The translations under genes and the position numbers were made by a program. From Neobacillus sp. PS3-40 (lineage in GTDB: Bacteria > Bacillota > Bacilli > Bacillales > Cytobacillaceae), in the NCBI RefSeq assembly GCF_030915485.1, contig NZ_CP133266.1, positions 62,001-126,000 of the forward strand: a stretch of 64,000 nt of DNA, written 5' to 3'. The notes below the pieces were generated by a model that saw only the letters and a list, made by a program, of their open reading frames with translations, was not told the DNA's origin and made no database searches. Below, piece by piece: positions 1 to 8,097 of the stretch. The number at the start of each line of letters is the position of its first letter. Position 1 is the first letter of the stretch.

Positions 1-195
1 CTTTTTCTCAATCTCCACGAGCCCTTTTTTCTCAATTCGAACAAGTATGGTATAGACAGTTCCTTCCACAATATCATCAAAACCTAACTCAGTAAGATAC
101 TTAGTTATCTCATAGCCATAGGTTTCGCCAGAGTAAATCTTTTGAAGAACCACTCCTTCAAGAACTCCCTTAAGCATTTCAGTTAAATCCTTCAT
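1..195 (-). CDS. PadR-family transcriptional regulator, N-terminal part (cut by window edge)
   Basis: The 65 visible residues run from ATG at 195 to the window edge and match the start of PadR winged-helix repressors: a first helix with LKGVLEGVVLQ, the characteristic TYGYEITKYL segment, and the recognition region VEGTVYTILVRIEKKGLV. PadR proteins bind DNA as dimers and usually repress their own gene and an adjacent transporter or stress gene. The start follows a good ribosome binding site (AGGAGG on the minus strand, 7-8 bases upstream). A near-palindromic site lies just upstream at 223-254 and suggests autoregulation. The C-terminal dimerisation helix is outside the window. Confidence 0.85.
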   Translation of the reverse strand, partial: MKDLTEMLKGVLEGVVLQKIYSGETYGYEITKYLTELGFDDIVEGTVYTILVRIEKKGLVEIEKK

Positions 196-222
196 ATATC
201 CTCCTATCGATCTACTTAGCAT

Positions 223-254
223 TACTTAGTACCACTATATAGTATTACGAAGTA
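223..254. promoter_or_regulatory. Imperfect 32-bp palindrome, likely PadR operator
   Basis: Thirteen of 16 position pairs are complementary around a central ACTATATAGT, with outer arms TACTT and AAGTA and inner GTA/TAC. It begins 28 bases upstream of the padR start codon, where the promoter should be. PadR-family operators are typically dyads of this size overlapping their own promoter. The link to this PadR is inferred from position. Confidence 0.5.
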
Positions 255-767
255 GCGGATGTGTCAAATCATTTTCTTTTTTTATTTATATAGGCTAGGG
301 ATGCAACAGGGGTAATTTGTAAGTGCTACCGAGTATGAAGACGACATTTAATAAAAAAGTTTACGAAAGCATACCTAACTCAAAACCTCATTTAGATTTA
401 ACACGGTGAACCGTACCATAAGTAAATGAGTTTTTAGTCAAATGCCTCTCCTTAAGGATGGGGAGGCTAAAACGTAACAAGTTCTCTTAACAGAAATAAA
501 AATGATCAGAATTTTATTGGCGAAATTTAAGGGAAATAGGTTGACAAATTTAGGAATTCTTTTATTCTAAAAATAGCTCAATCCTCAAATTCATCAACGG
601 CATATTCTTATCTCCTTTCCTACCGCATGAAATCATTAGTCTTAATTCACCTTTTACTTTCTCCAATCTAAACCACATTAAACCTGTTTTTATACTCTAC
701 ATTAACTCCCATTAATTTTAAAAATTGGCCGATGTTTAAATGAATAAATAAAGGAGATGATTCATTC
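255..767. other. Non-coding stretch with one dispersed hairpin repeat
   Basis: No convincing reading frame on either strand. It contains repeat family D copy 1 (382-437) and, just after it, a compact hairpin at 441-464 with stem GCCTCTCC/GGGGAGGC and loop TTAAGGAT. Otherwise only AT-rich sequence is seen. Confidence 0.6.
382..437. repeat. Dispersed hairpin repeat family D, copy 1
   Basis: About 50 bases are nearly identical to 2319-2377. The outer stem is CTCATTTA/TAAATGAG and the inner one ACGGT/ACCGT, followed by a T-rich run, so it looks like a terminator or the 3' end of a small RNA. No upstream gene reads into it in an obvious way. Confidence 0.6.
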
Positions 768-1221
768 ATGGCATAGAATATGTATGCTATAAAATGCCCA
801 TGTTGGGGAATTTGAAGATTATTATTACAAAACTTATGAACTGTACACTTTTTGTATGAGTTGTGGTTATTATTACAACAAAACGATTGAAAAATATACC
901 AAAAATAATATTGAATACAAAGAAGAGAAGAGTGAAGGGGACGGTATGTTTATAGTGGTAAATAAAGACGGAAGTCGGGAAAAGGCGATTTTGAATTGTA
1001 GTCAAACAGATGCACAATTAGAAGATTTAAAAGCACAAATTATGGACAAAAATGTTAATCAAGAAAAAAGGTACTTAGTTTCTTACGAAAACGGAGTATA
1101 AACCATACTATTTGGTATCCGCCCAGAAAATTTTCATTTATCATTTGAGGAGTATCAGGAACATATGTTTGTGAAGTATGGAGCCCCTGAATATGATTTT
1201 ATGGTTCCGATTGAGGAATAA
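768..1221 (+). pseudogene. Broken zinc-ribbon small protein
   Basis: A ribosome binding site (AAGGAGATGA at 751-760) precedes ATG 768, but the third codon is TAG (774-776). The frame reading KCPCWG then shifts, by an apparent 2-base loss near 804-807, into a second frame reading EFEDYYYKTYELYTFCMSCG. That frame runs to a TAA at 1099-1101, and the same frame continues past it (PENFHLSFEEYQEHMF, then APEYDFMVPIEE) to TAA 1219-1221. The CPxC and CxxCG pairs suggest an ancestral four-cysteine zinc ribbon of roughly 150 residues. Two in-frame stops and a frameshift make it a pseudogene. Its function is unknown. Confidence 0.7.
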
Positions 1222-1236
1222 ATAAGGAGGGAAGCT

Positions 1237-1905
1237 ATGGGATTTGAAGAAGAATACCAAGCCTTTATGAATGCGCACTTGCAAGCAAGAACCGGTGAAC
1301 GGCTGCGACGCTTACAAGAAGGTCACAGCCATGCAGAAATGATGTTTTTGAAGGAAGTGTGGTGGCCTTTATTTTATCATTTCCGCCACCTTCATCCGGA
1401 ATATGAAGTCAAAGATTTCAAGGATGGCAAAAGGTATTTGGACTTTGCTTATATTCGTCCCGCCATCCGGATTTGCCTTGAGATCGACGGATATGGCCCT
1501 CACCTGAAGAACATAAGCAGGTGGCAATTTTCCGACAGCCTGGAACGCCAAAACCAGTTGGTGATAGACGGTTGGACCATGATCCGTTTTTCTTATGACC
1601 AAGTTAAAGAGCAACCTCGTCGGTGCCAACAGATTGTCCAGCAAGTGATCGGCCGAAGGATGGGTGATCAACTGGATCAGACCTCTCTATCCTTTGGCGA
1701 AAAGGAAGTGCTACGGCTAGCGATTCGAAAAGGAGAAGCCATATCACCTGTAGAAGTCGAGAAGTATCTGAAGTTAAGTGACAAGACGGTAAAAAAAGTA
1801 CTCTCTCAACTAGTCGATAAAAGGATGCTGATTCCCGCATCTGGGACCATGAGGGTTCGCTCTTATCGGTTGGGGACCAGATTAAGCACCCAGTTTGATA
1901 TATAG
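1237..1905 (+). CDS. PD-(D/E)XK nuclease-like (DUF559/Vsr-type) protein with C-terminal winged helix
   Basis: This 222-residue protein starts at ATG 1237 behind AAGGAGGG. Residues about 60-135 look like the DUF559/very-short-patch-repair nuclease fold: RYLDFAY supplies an acidic residue, CLEIDGYG gives the E-x-D pair, and the later R..L...GW.MIRFSYDQV segment is typical of the family's last strand and helix. Residues about 150-222 resemble a winged helix-turn-helix (ISPVEVEKYLKLSDKTVKKV). A role as a DNA-binding protein or endonuclease is inferred, and the substrate is unknown. It stands alone after a pseudogene, consistent with an accessory gene. Confidence 0.6.
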   Translation: MGFEEEYQAFMNAHLQARTGERLRRLQEGHSHAEMMFLKEVWWPLFYHFRHLHPEYEVKDFKDGKRYLDFAYIRPAIRICLEIDGYGPHLKNISRWQFSDSLERQNQLVIDGWTMIRFSYDQVKEQPRRCQQIVQQVIGRRMGDQLDQTSLSFGEKEVLRLAIRKGEAISPVEVEKYLKLSDKTVKKVLSQLVDKRMLIPASGTMRVRSYRLGTRLSTQFDI

Positions 1906-2318
1906 ACGGAAAAATTTCGCTTAATTAGCAAATTGGATTGAAAATAGCTAAAATAAAAGGAGAGATTCCGGCTATTAACTCGAAAACTGCGAAAATGTGG
2001 GACTTTGCCTTGCATAACCGGAAACCCTCCGCTTATTTACCCCGAAATGAGCTCCATTCTGCATCTAACCGAAAAATCTCCGCTTATTTTAATGTCGCTG
2101 GTTACCCAAGTAAGGACAAGCCTTCTATTATTTAAGAGGATTTTTCATCTACAAGGAGAGCAACGTTTAAGGGATGAAGAAATTATTGTTTAAGAAGGGA
2201 AATCACTTGCAAATTTTTTTAGATTAAAATAATGCTTAGTCAATCACTATGACTATATTAGCAGGTTTTGGCCCAATAATTGATAATCTTGTATAGATTA
2301 GATATGCATTAATTTATT
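1906..2318. other. Non-coding stretch with degenerate short repeats
   Basis: No supported gene. Around 1970-2100 the sequence contains degenerate repeats built on a motif like CCGCTTATTT. Open frames crossing it are low in complexity and lack ribosome binding sites. It ends at family D copy 2. Confidence 0.5.
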
Positions 2319-2377
2319 AAAAACCTCATTTAGATATAACACGGTGAACCGTACCATAAGTAAATCAGGTTTTTTGA
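2319..2377. repeat. Dispersed hairpin repeat family D, copy 2
   Basis: Same element as 382-437. Here the outer stem is AAACCT-C-ATTTA pairing with TAAAT-C-AGGTTT around the unchanged inner ACGGT/ACCGT hairpin, and it ends in a run of six T. The two copies differ in the outer arms but keep pairing potential. Confidence 0.6.
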
Positions 2378-2552
2378 TAATCCGATAATCTACTCTCGGA
2401 TTATTGGAAAATTATTTAGGTAATAAGGATAAAAAAAGGTATAATCATTAGGGGAATTTCTCTGGGGATTTCCATGAATTTTTAAATGTTTCCCAAAAAA
2501 TAGGTAAGAGATAGTAATCTAAGTAAAAAGTTTCGAGATTAGAGGGGAAGTA

Positions 2553-3188
2553 ATGAGAAAAGAATGGATTCTTCGCTGGTCTTTTTTTGTTTTTGGACTG
2601 ATCATTTTAGCGTTTGGTATTGCCTTGACAATTGAAGGAAAGGTAGTAGGAATAGGTCCTTGGGATGTGTTTCATTATGGAATGTTTCTGAAACTAGGGC
2701 TAACAATTGGATCTTGGTCCATAATTATCGGATTCCTTTTGCTAACCTTTGCCTCCATAGCTACGAAAAAACTACCTAAAATAGGCGCGTTCTTAAATAT
2801 GCTGTTGCTTGGTCTATTTATTGACTTCTTTATGTGGCTATTGCCAAGTATTAATAGTTTAATAGGAGCAATATTTTACTTTATTTTAGGCGTTGTTCTA
2901 ATAGGTTATGGAATTGGAATCTATGTTTCGGCTGATTTGGGTTCCGGACCACGAGATAGTATTATGATCTTAATTGTAGACAAAACAGGATGGAGTATTC
3001 AATGGGTTCGTAATGGAATGGAAGTACTAGTACTCATTCTGGGTTGGGCATTGGGAGGTCCAGTTGGGATTGGTACAGTAATTATTGCCTTTTTATTAGG
3101 CCCGATTGTAGGGTTTTCCTTACCACAGTGTAAAACGCTATTAAAGTATATGCTTGAGAAAAAAGAACACAAAAAACTAGCTGCTTAA
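2553..3188 (+). CDS. YczE/YyaS/YitT-family integral membrane protein
   Basis: The 211-residue protein has five to six hydrophobic segments and the family's repeated glycine-rich motifs (GIGPWDVFHYG near residue 34; ADLGSGPRDSIM near 130). In Bacillus the YczE-type proteins are membrane proteins of unclear biochemical role; one affects production of a non-ribosomal lipopeptide. The start at ATG 2553 follows GAGGGGAAG. It is monocistronic, closed by a strong terminator at 3190-3228. No regulator is adjacent. Confidence 0.75.
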   Translation: MRKEWILRWSFFVFGLIILAFGIALTIEGKVVGIGPWDVFHYGMFLKLGLTIGSWSIIIGFLLLTFASIATKKLPKIGAFLNMLLLGLFIDFFMWLLPSINSLIGAIFYFILGVVLIGYGIGIYVSADLGSGPRDSIMILIVDKTGWSIQWVRNGMEVLVLILGWALGGPVGIGTVIIAFLLGPIVGFSLPQCKTLLKYMLEKKEHKKLAA

Positions 3189-3189
3189 T

Positions 3190-3228
3190 AAGCTAACCTT
3201 CTAATCTTCAAGAGGGTTAGCTTTTTTT
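3190..3228 (+). terminator. Rho-independent terminator after the YczE-type gene
   Basis: Stem AAGCTAACC pairs perfectly with GGTTAGCTT and is followed by a T7 run, directly after the stop codon at 3186-3188. Confidence 0.85.
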
Positions 3229-3229
3229 A

Positions 3230-3330
3230 TCTAATCAGAATTTATATCCATAAATTCTGCTCGCGTATAAGGGCAACTACGCCTCTGTCATCGCCCTTAT
3301 GGGCTCGCCAATCGGCGAGTTTTCTTTATG
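3230..3330 (+). repeat. Dispersed three-hairpin repeat family A, copy 1
   Basis: About 100 bases contain three consecutive hairpins: CAGAATTTAT-ATCC-ATAAATTCTG, AAGGGC...GCCCTT, and CTCGCC-AATC-GGCGAG followed by TTTTCTTT. Other copies lie at 27609, 44640, 58908 and in a tandem block at 59470-59738. It has no coding capacity. Confidence 0.85.
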
Positions 3331-3455
3331 AGGAAAAGGGGCGGAGCTGTGCAAAGGGAATCATTTCATCTAATTCGAAGCGCTAAATAAACTGTTATCG
3401 CTTCAAATTAGGAGAAGATCAGCTTCGCTCACACCGTCTTATTATGTTGGTTTTG
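3331..3455 (+). repeat. Dispersed repeat family B, copy 1
   Basis: It begins AAGGGGCGGAGCTG and ends AGCTTCGCTCAC...TCTTATTATGTTGG. The end segments GCGGAGCTG and CAGCTTCGC can pair over nine positions. The interior carries its own GAAGCG/CGCTTC hairpin. A second copy at 59889-60022 shares the ends but not the interior. It directly follows family A copy 1. Confidence 0.7.
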
Positions 3456-3614
3456 TAAGTTAACAAACCCTCGAATAGCCTTGTTACCTTAACTGCATTA
3501 TAAATAGATTACAATTTAATTTTCCGATGGAACTGTCTGAAGTAGGACTGGTCCTTTTTCCATTGAAACATTTATTGATTTTGAAAGTCTAATAATGCAA
3601 AGGGGGGAGTGCAT

Positions 3615-4871
3615 TTGAAAAAATTAATCGTTCCATTAATAGTTGTGATTTTTTTGATATTGGTTATCAGCTTGGGAACAGTTACTAACCAGGAAAGTCC
3701 GGGATTCTTAAGCAAAGTAGATTTTAACAAAAATAATTATAAAAAAATTATTTCCGCTAATAATCAATTGGGATTCGACTTGCTGCCGAATGCTAGGGCA
3801 AATAAAGATGGCAACAAATTTATTTCTCCTACGAGTTTATTGATGGCGTTGTCCATGGTCTATAACGGAGCGGATGGGGTTACGAAAAAGGAAATGGCAA
3901 AGGTTTTCCATGCAGAGGGGATCGAGGTAAAGCAGCTAAATAAATCCAATGCATCCTTGATGACTATGCTTCAAAGTGACTCAAAGCATAGTCAGTTACA
4001 TATCGCAAACTCGATTTGGCTAAACAATCATTTTCACTTTCAGGATGATTTTGCACAAAATAACGGCGATTATTATAACGCTAAAATACAACAAATGGAC
4101 CCATCAAATCCCCAGACTCCCAAAATCATAAATGACTGGGTTGAAAAATCGACAAATGGAAAAATCAACAAAATGATAGGTCGGACTGATATAGATCCTA
4201 ATACAGTATCCTTCCTCATTAACGCGATTTATTTTAAAGGGGATTGGATGCATGAATTTGATAAAAAACTTACAGAGAATCGAACTTTTCATTTGGATGA
4301 CGAAACCTCGAAAGATATGCAGATCATGACTCTTATTGAGAAAGTAGCTTATATAGAAAATAAAGACTTCCAGGCGGTTACTCTCCCTTACGCCGCTGGA
4401 AAAATGAACATGATTGTATTTCTACCGAGTGAGAATTCCAGTTTGGAAGAATTTGAAAAGATGATTACGAATGAAAACTGGGAGAAATGGAAATCTGAAT
4501 TCCATGAAAAAGAGGGAACGGTTCTACTGCCAAAATTTCAGGTGGAATACAAAGCAGAATGGAATGAAGCATTAAAGAAGCTGGGTATGACGAGCGCATT
4601 TAATGAAAATGAGGCTAATTTTACGAAAATGATTAAAGAGAGTAGTCCTGTATGGATTAGCAAAATAAAACAAAAAACGTTTATAAATGTGAATGAAGAA
4701 GGTTCTGAAGCAGCTGCAGCAACCTTGGTAAAAATGAAAACAAAATCGGCTCCTGTGGCTGAACCATTCCATATGGATATCAATCATCCATTTTTTATGG
4801 CAATAACAGATAATGTAACGGGAGCAATCTTGTTTATGGGTGCTATTTCCAATCCGCACAAGGGGAAGTAG
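3615..4871 (+). CDS. Serpin-family serine protease inhibitor, exported or membrane-anchored
   Basis: The product is 418 residues, the usual serpin length. I chose TTG 3615 because AAGGGGGG (3600-3607) sits 7 bases upstream, while the GTG at 3609 would be too close. Residues 3-22 form a hydrophobic export signal or anchor without a lipobox cysteine. The C-terminal half has the reactive-centre hinge EEGSEAAAAT typical of inhibitory serpins, then the loop, then the signature HPFFMAITDNVTGAILFMG. Counting 17 residues from the hinge Glu puts P1-P1' at Lys-Ser, predicting a trypsin-like target. The mechanism is family knowledge; the target is unknown. Monocistronic. Confidence 0.9.
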   Translation: MKKLIVPLIVVIFLILVISLGTVTNQESPGFLSKVDFNKNNYKKIISANNQLGFDLLPNARANKDGNKFISPTSLLMALSMVYNGADGVTKKEMAKVFHAEGIEVKQLNKSNASLMTMLQSDSKHSQLHIANSIWLNNHFHFQDDFAQNNGDYYNAKIQQMDPSNPQTPKIINDWVEKSTNGKINKMIGRTDIDPNTVSFLINAIYFKGDWMHEFDKKLTENRTFHLDDETSKDMQIMTLIEKVAYIENKDFQAVTLPYAAGKMNMIVFLPSENSSLEEFEKMITNENWEKWKSEFHEKEGTVLLPKFQVEYKAEWNEALKKLGMTSAFNENEANFTKMIKESSPVWISKIKQKTFINVNEEGSEAAAATLVKMKTKSAPVAEPFHMDINHPFFMAITDNVTGAILFMGAISNPHKGK

Positions 4872-4880
4872 AAGGAAAAA

Positions 4881-4906
4881 GAACCAGGCTAATTTTTTCC
4901 TGGCTC
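4881..4906 (+). terminator. Weak terminator-like hairpin after the serpin gene
   Basis: GAACCAGG pairs with CCTGGCTC with one mismatch around a T-rich loop. There is no T run after the stem, so termination efficiency is doubtful. Confidence 0.35.
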
Positions 4907-5020
4907 TTCGAAATATAAAACGTCTCCATGGTCATGGTGAACTTTGTTGGCTTACGCCTGTCGGCCTTGGGAAGCTATTCTTACTATGACGTTCGCCACA
5001 AGGCGTTTGTAGTCTGTCCC

Positions 5021-6211
5021 TTATGTTGGTTTCATTTGCTTTTGGTCTAAGCGATGACTTAGGAAAGTTAGAAGACTTGCTAATATTGCAACCAACCCAC
5101 CGACCCATGTCACACTCATCAAATTTCCTTGATGGTAAACAATTCCCCCTAATGCGGAACCAAAGGCAATACCAAAATTGCTTGCGACTGGCATCAGTGA
5201 AGCAGCTAGTCCTGTCGCTTTTGGTTGATAAATACCGGCAAGGTCTATCAAATAAAGCTGGGTAGATGTTGTTAAAAGGATAGCCATTAACGACATTATG
5301 CCAAGGTTAACCAAACCATAGATAAAATTATTTGTCGTCCAATATAAACTGATCAGAACAATTGCTTGGACTAAGAAAACAAACCGAAGGCGTCCGATAG
5401 CATTGTGGTTGGCAATTTTACCAGCCAGTATGTTGCTAAAGATCGAAATAAATCCGTAGCCAAACAAAATCAAACTGATTGAACTACTTGGTGCTGCCAT
5501 TCCTTTCAGGATCGGTACAAGGTACGTATATACAGCATATGTGGCTCCAAATCCAAGAGATGGAATGAAGAAAGCCATTAAGATTCGTGGGTGTGTCAAC
5601 AAAGAAAATTGATCACGTATCGAACTACGAAATTGGCTGTGCATAGTTGGCAAAATAAAGAAGGAAGCCGAAAACGCAATACCACCTAGAAAAGTCGTTA
5701 ATAGGAAGGTCGTATTCCAGTCGTACCATTCAGCGATGACAGTGCCAATGGGTACTCCAATCACGTTCGCAAGCGTAAAACCGCCGAAAACGAATGATAT
5801 AGCGAGGCCGCGTTTTGCGATCGGCATAGTTTCACTTGCAACAATCATAGCAAGTGAGATTAAAACGCCAGTTACAATCGCCGTCATCATCCGCAGTGCA
5901 AGGAGCATGATGAAGCTTGTCGAAATCACGCACAAAGCATTTAGGATGGTGAACGATCCTATCAAAAATAACATCCATTTACGTTTTGGAAAATGACTTG
6001 TTGCCGACATCACGAGGGGTGTGGCAATGGCAAACGTAATCGCAAATGCAGAAACAAGTGTACCTGTTTTTGCATTTGTCATATGAAGACTTGAAGAAAT
6101 ATCGGTTAAAATTCCGACGATAACAAATTCGCTTGTCCCTAGAACAAAAGTTAATAAAGTAAGTGTTAAGATGAGTAGCCAATGTTGCTTGGATAATTCT
6201 GCGGTGTGCAT
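5021..6211 (-). CDS. MFS drug/metabolite exporter (DHA1 type, 12 TM)
   Basis: This 396-residue protein has about 12 hydrophobic helices and the DHA1-like N-terminus FVLGTSEFVIVGILTDIS seen in AraJ/YdhP/PbuE-type exporters. The motif A loop after TM2 is modified. It would be a proton-coupled efflux carrier in the cytoplasmic membrane, with drugs, sugars or purines as possible substrates. The start at ATG 6211 has AAGAGG about 6 bases upstream. No purine riboswitch or regulator gene lies upstream, which argues against a simple PbuE assignment. Its neighbours do not indicate a substrate. Confidence 0.8.
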   Translation of the reverse strand: MHTAELSKQHWLLILTLTLLTFVLGTSEFVIVGILTDISSSLHMTNAKTGTLVSAFAITFAIATPLVMSATSHFPKRKWMLFLIGSFTILNALCVISTSFIMLLALRMMTAIVTGVLISLAMIVASETMPIAKRGLAISFVFGGFTLANVIGVPIGTVIAEWYDWNTTFLLTTFLGGIAFSASFFILPTMHSQFRSSIRDQFSLLTHPRILMAFFIPSLGFGATYAVYTYLVPILKGMAAPSSSISLILFGYGFISIFSNILAGKIANHNAIGRLRFVFLVQAIVLISLYWTTNNFIYGLVNLGIMSLMAILLTTSTQLYLIDLAGIYQPKATGLAASLMPVASNFGIAFGSALGGIVYHQGNLMSVTWVGGLVAILASLLTFLSHRLDQKQMKPT

Positions 6212-6289
6212 AAATACCTCTTTTCTTAAATGAACATAAATGTCTCACATGCTAGATAAATAAACAATTTAACAATCATACCATAAAAC

Positions 6290-6484
6290 AGGATTGGACC
6301 ATCTATTGTCGGAATTTTTACATCATTCACTCATGCTCATGATTATGATTCTGCTTTGATTGGAGCAGCAAGTTTATTAGTGGTTGGTGCATGCTTGCTT
6401 TTAAAGGGAATGACAATTTGGACTTTTGATACAGCAATTAGTAACAAATTAGGACAATTTCTGACAAAATACAACAAAAAATGA
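6290..6484 (+). pseudogene. C-terminal remnant of a membrane protein
   Basis: An open stretch without a usable start reads GPSIVGIFTSF, then a hydrophobic helix SALIGAASLLVVGACLLLKG and a charged tail ending TKYNKK before TGA 6482-6484. Codon use and the single transmembrane helix look like the last helix of a transporter, probably MFS. Nothing upstream supplies the rest, so it is called a gene fragment. Family assignment is tentative. Confidence 0.4.
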
Positions 6485-6702
6485 TACAAAAGTCCCTTTT
6501 TTTCATTTTGATACAGTGATAAAGTAACTATAGGTTGTTAAATATTTGAAGATTATTAGTTTGAAACAACTTAGGAATCTACCTTTTAAAAAGACAAACG
6601 GTAAATCAACATCACGATCAAAATGATTAGAGTAGAAGTTTCTGTTTTAACTATAGTTGCAACCCTATTTACATAATTTCTGATGTAATTAAATAATAAA
6701 AT

Positions 6703-6792
6703 ATGAAAAGGCAAACTTACTGAAAAGTAGGGACGCAAAGCCATGAGTCTAAAGTTGAATTACTATGATTGTCAGGCTACCAAAAAAGATGA
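6703..6792 (+). promoter_or_regulatory. Cyclic di-GMP-I (GEMM-I) riboswitch aptamer
   Basis: The core matches the GEMM-I consensus: GGCAAAC, a P2 helix CTTACT-GAAA-AGTAGG capped by a GNRA tetraloop, GGGACGCAAAGCCA, a P3 arm with receptor, and the closing CAGGCTACC. It precedes an intrinsic terminator (6826-6852) and an operon encoding an EAL phosphodiesterase, so the ligand c-di-GMP controls a gene for its own breakdown. Whether ligand turns expression on or off cannot be read with certainty. Confidence 0.9.
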
Positions 6793-6825
6793 AGCCATAA
6801 ACGCTATTTATAATTATGACTTTTT

Positions 6826-6852
6826 ACCTACCTTTTTTGGTGGGTTTTTTTA
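6826..6852 (+). terminator. Expression-platform terminator of the c-di-GMP riboswitch
   Basis: ACCTACC pairs with GGTGGGT around a T6 loop and is followed by T7. It lies 33 bases after the aptamer and 84 bases before the first start codon, as expected for transcriptional control. Confidence 0.75.
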
Positions 6853-6936
6853 TTGAAAAAAGAAGGCATGCTTGTGTTTACACAATGTGGACTTTTAGTC
6901 TGGGTATTGCCAAAAACACAAAAGGAGTGATTTATT

Positions 6937-7290
6937 ATGATGAATTTTCAAGAACTGATTACAATGATAAATAAAAGCGTAGATGAACTAGACTTTGTTA
7001 CAGCAAGAAAATACATTGAACAGAATTTAGATCTTTTAAAAGATAAAAAATCCCTTCTAAAAAGTAATGCAAGAGAATTGCTACTATTTTTAGAAAAACA
7101 AAAGGTTGAACCTCTTAAACGAAATGAGCAAGCAGTGATTAATTCTATTAATTTGTATTCTAGAAAATTTGATATAAGAGGATTGAAATTTGCTATTCGA
7201 GAGAATACCCAATTAATGTTAAGAAAAGATATATTGTTGTATTTAAATTCTGATGCAAAAGCTTTATTGGAGAGTATGAAAGTGATTTAG
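6937..7290 (+). CDS. Conserved helical protein of unknown function, first gene of the c-di-GMP operon
   Basis: This 117-residue, charged, all-helical protein has no signal or membrane segment. The start ATG 6937 lies 8 bases after AAAGGAGTG. Recognisable stretches are LLKSNARELLLFLEKQK in the middle and LNSDAKALLESM at the end, which look like a repeated helical unit ending in N/D-A-x-x-LL. I do not recognise a described domain. It sits directly behind the c-di-GMP riboswitch and 53 bases ahead of the EAL gene, so it probably acts in c-di-GMP signalling, perhaps as an adaptor. That role is inference from context. Confidence 0.75.
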   Translation: MMNFQELITMINKSVDELDFVTARKYIEQNLDLLKDKKSLLKSNARELLLFLEKQKVEPLKRNEQAVINSINLYSRKFDIRGLKFAIRENTQLMLRKDILLYLNSDAKALLESMKVI

Positions 7291-7343
7291 GTGAAGATTA
7301 AGTAGTTGTATTTAAATTTAAAAGGAAAGAGGAATCTGGGAAA

Positions 7344-8060
7344 TTGGAATCGGAAACTGATATTCATAGATTAATTGAGACAGGTGAATTTTTTCACTAT
7401 TCGCAAGGTTTATATGAAATAAAAAACCAGAAAAAGATAGGAAATGAAATCTTATTACGCTCAAAAATAGGATATCCAGATGTTATTTTTCGTGAAGCAA
7501 AAGCTGTTAAGAGACTCTATGAATTAGAAACAAAGTCCATTCTTAAATTGTTAAAAACGCATTTTTCTCAAGAAAAAATTCCAAAAGAATTCTTGTTTAT
7601 AAATGTTTATCCTTCCACATTATTAAATGGAAAATTTCCAGACTTTATAAATAAAGTTTTAAATCATTTTCCCAGGGTGAAAAATATGATTGTGTTTGAA
7701 ATCATTGAATCTGAAAGAGTGGAGAATATTCCTATTTTAAAAGAGAGGATCATCTTTTTAAAAAGTCTGGGCTTTTTATTTGCGATTGATGATGTAGGAA
7801 AAGGATGGTCTTCTCTGAACATGATTATTGAACTTGAACCGCATTATATAAAACTGGACCATTACTTTTCTATCAATCTTTCAAAGTCTTTATTAAAACA
7901 GGAAATGATTAAGTCCCTTCTTCATTATGCTCAAAAGTTCAAAATTGAAGTAGTGATCGAAGGAATTGAACGTGGATCTGACTTGGCAACAGCAAAACGA
8001 TTGGGTATTCCTATCTGTCAAGGATTCCTTTTAGAAAAACCAAAACCAATGGCTATGTGA
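7344..8060 (+). CDS. EAL-domain cyclic di-GMP phosphodiesterase
   Basis: The 238-residue protein is a stand-alone EAL domain that would hydrolyse c-di-GMP to pGpG. Expected catalytic positions are present: the EAL-motif Glu in EILLR (residue 35), Asn in FINVYPS, Glu in EIIES, the Asp pair in AIDDVGKGWSSL, Lys and Asp in YIKLD, Glu in IEGIER, and CQGFLLEKP at the end. An active enzyme is likely although EAL reads EIL. The start is TTG 7344 with AAAGGAAAGAGG upstream. It is in one operon with the unknown protein before it and the chemotaxis receptor 37 bases after it. Confidence 0.88.
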   Translation: MESETDIHRLIETGEFFHYSQGLYEIKNQKKIGNEILLRSKIGYPDVIFREAKAVKRLYELETKSILKLLKTHFSQEKIPKEFLFINVYPSTLLNGKFPDFINKVLNHFPRVKNMIVFEIIESERVENIPILKERIIFLKSLGFLFAIDDVGKGWSSLNMIIELEPHYIKLDHYFSINLSKSLLKQEMIKSLLHYAQKFKIEVVIEGIERGSDLATAKRLGIPICQGFLLEKPKPMAM

Positions 8061-8097
8061 AACAGTTTTAACAATAATAAAATAGAAGGTGTTTTTA

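Noticed and set aside
1938-2193. Small open frames between the nuclease-like gene and the YczE-type gene
   Set aside because: They cross degenerate repeats, lack ribosome binding sites and encode no recognisable protein.
5023-5265. Open frames opposite the MFS gene at 5021-6211
   Set aside because: They are antisense to a clear 12-helix transporter and have no independent support.
6212-6300. Possible purine riboswitch before the PbuE-like MFS gene
   Set aside because: The conserved junction sequence of purine aptamers is not present.
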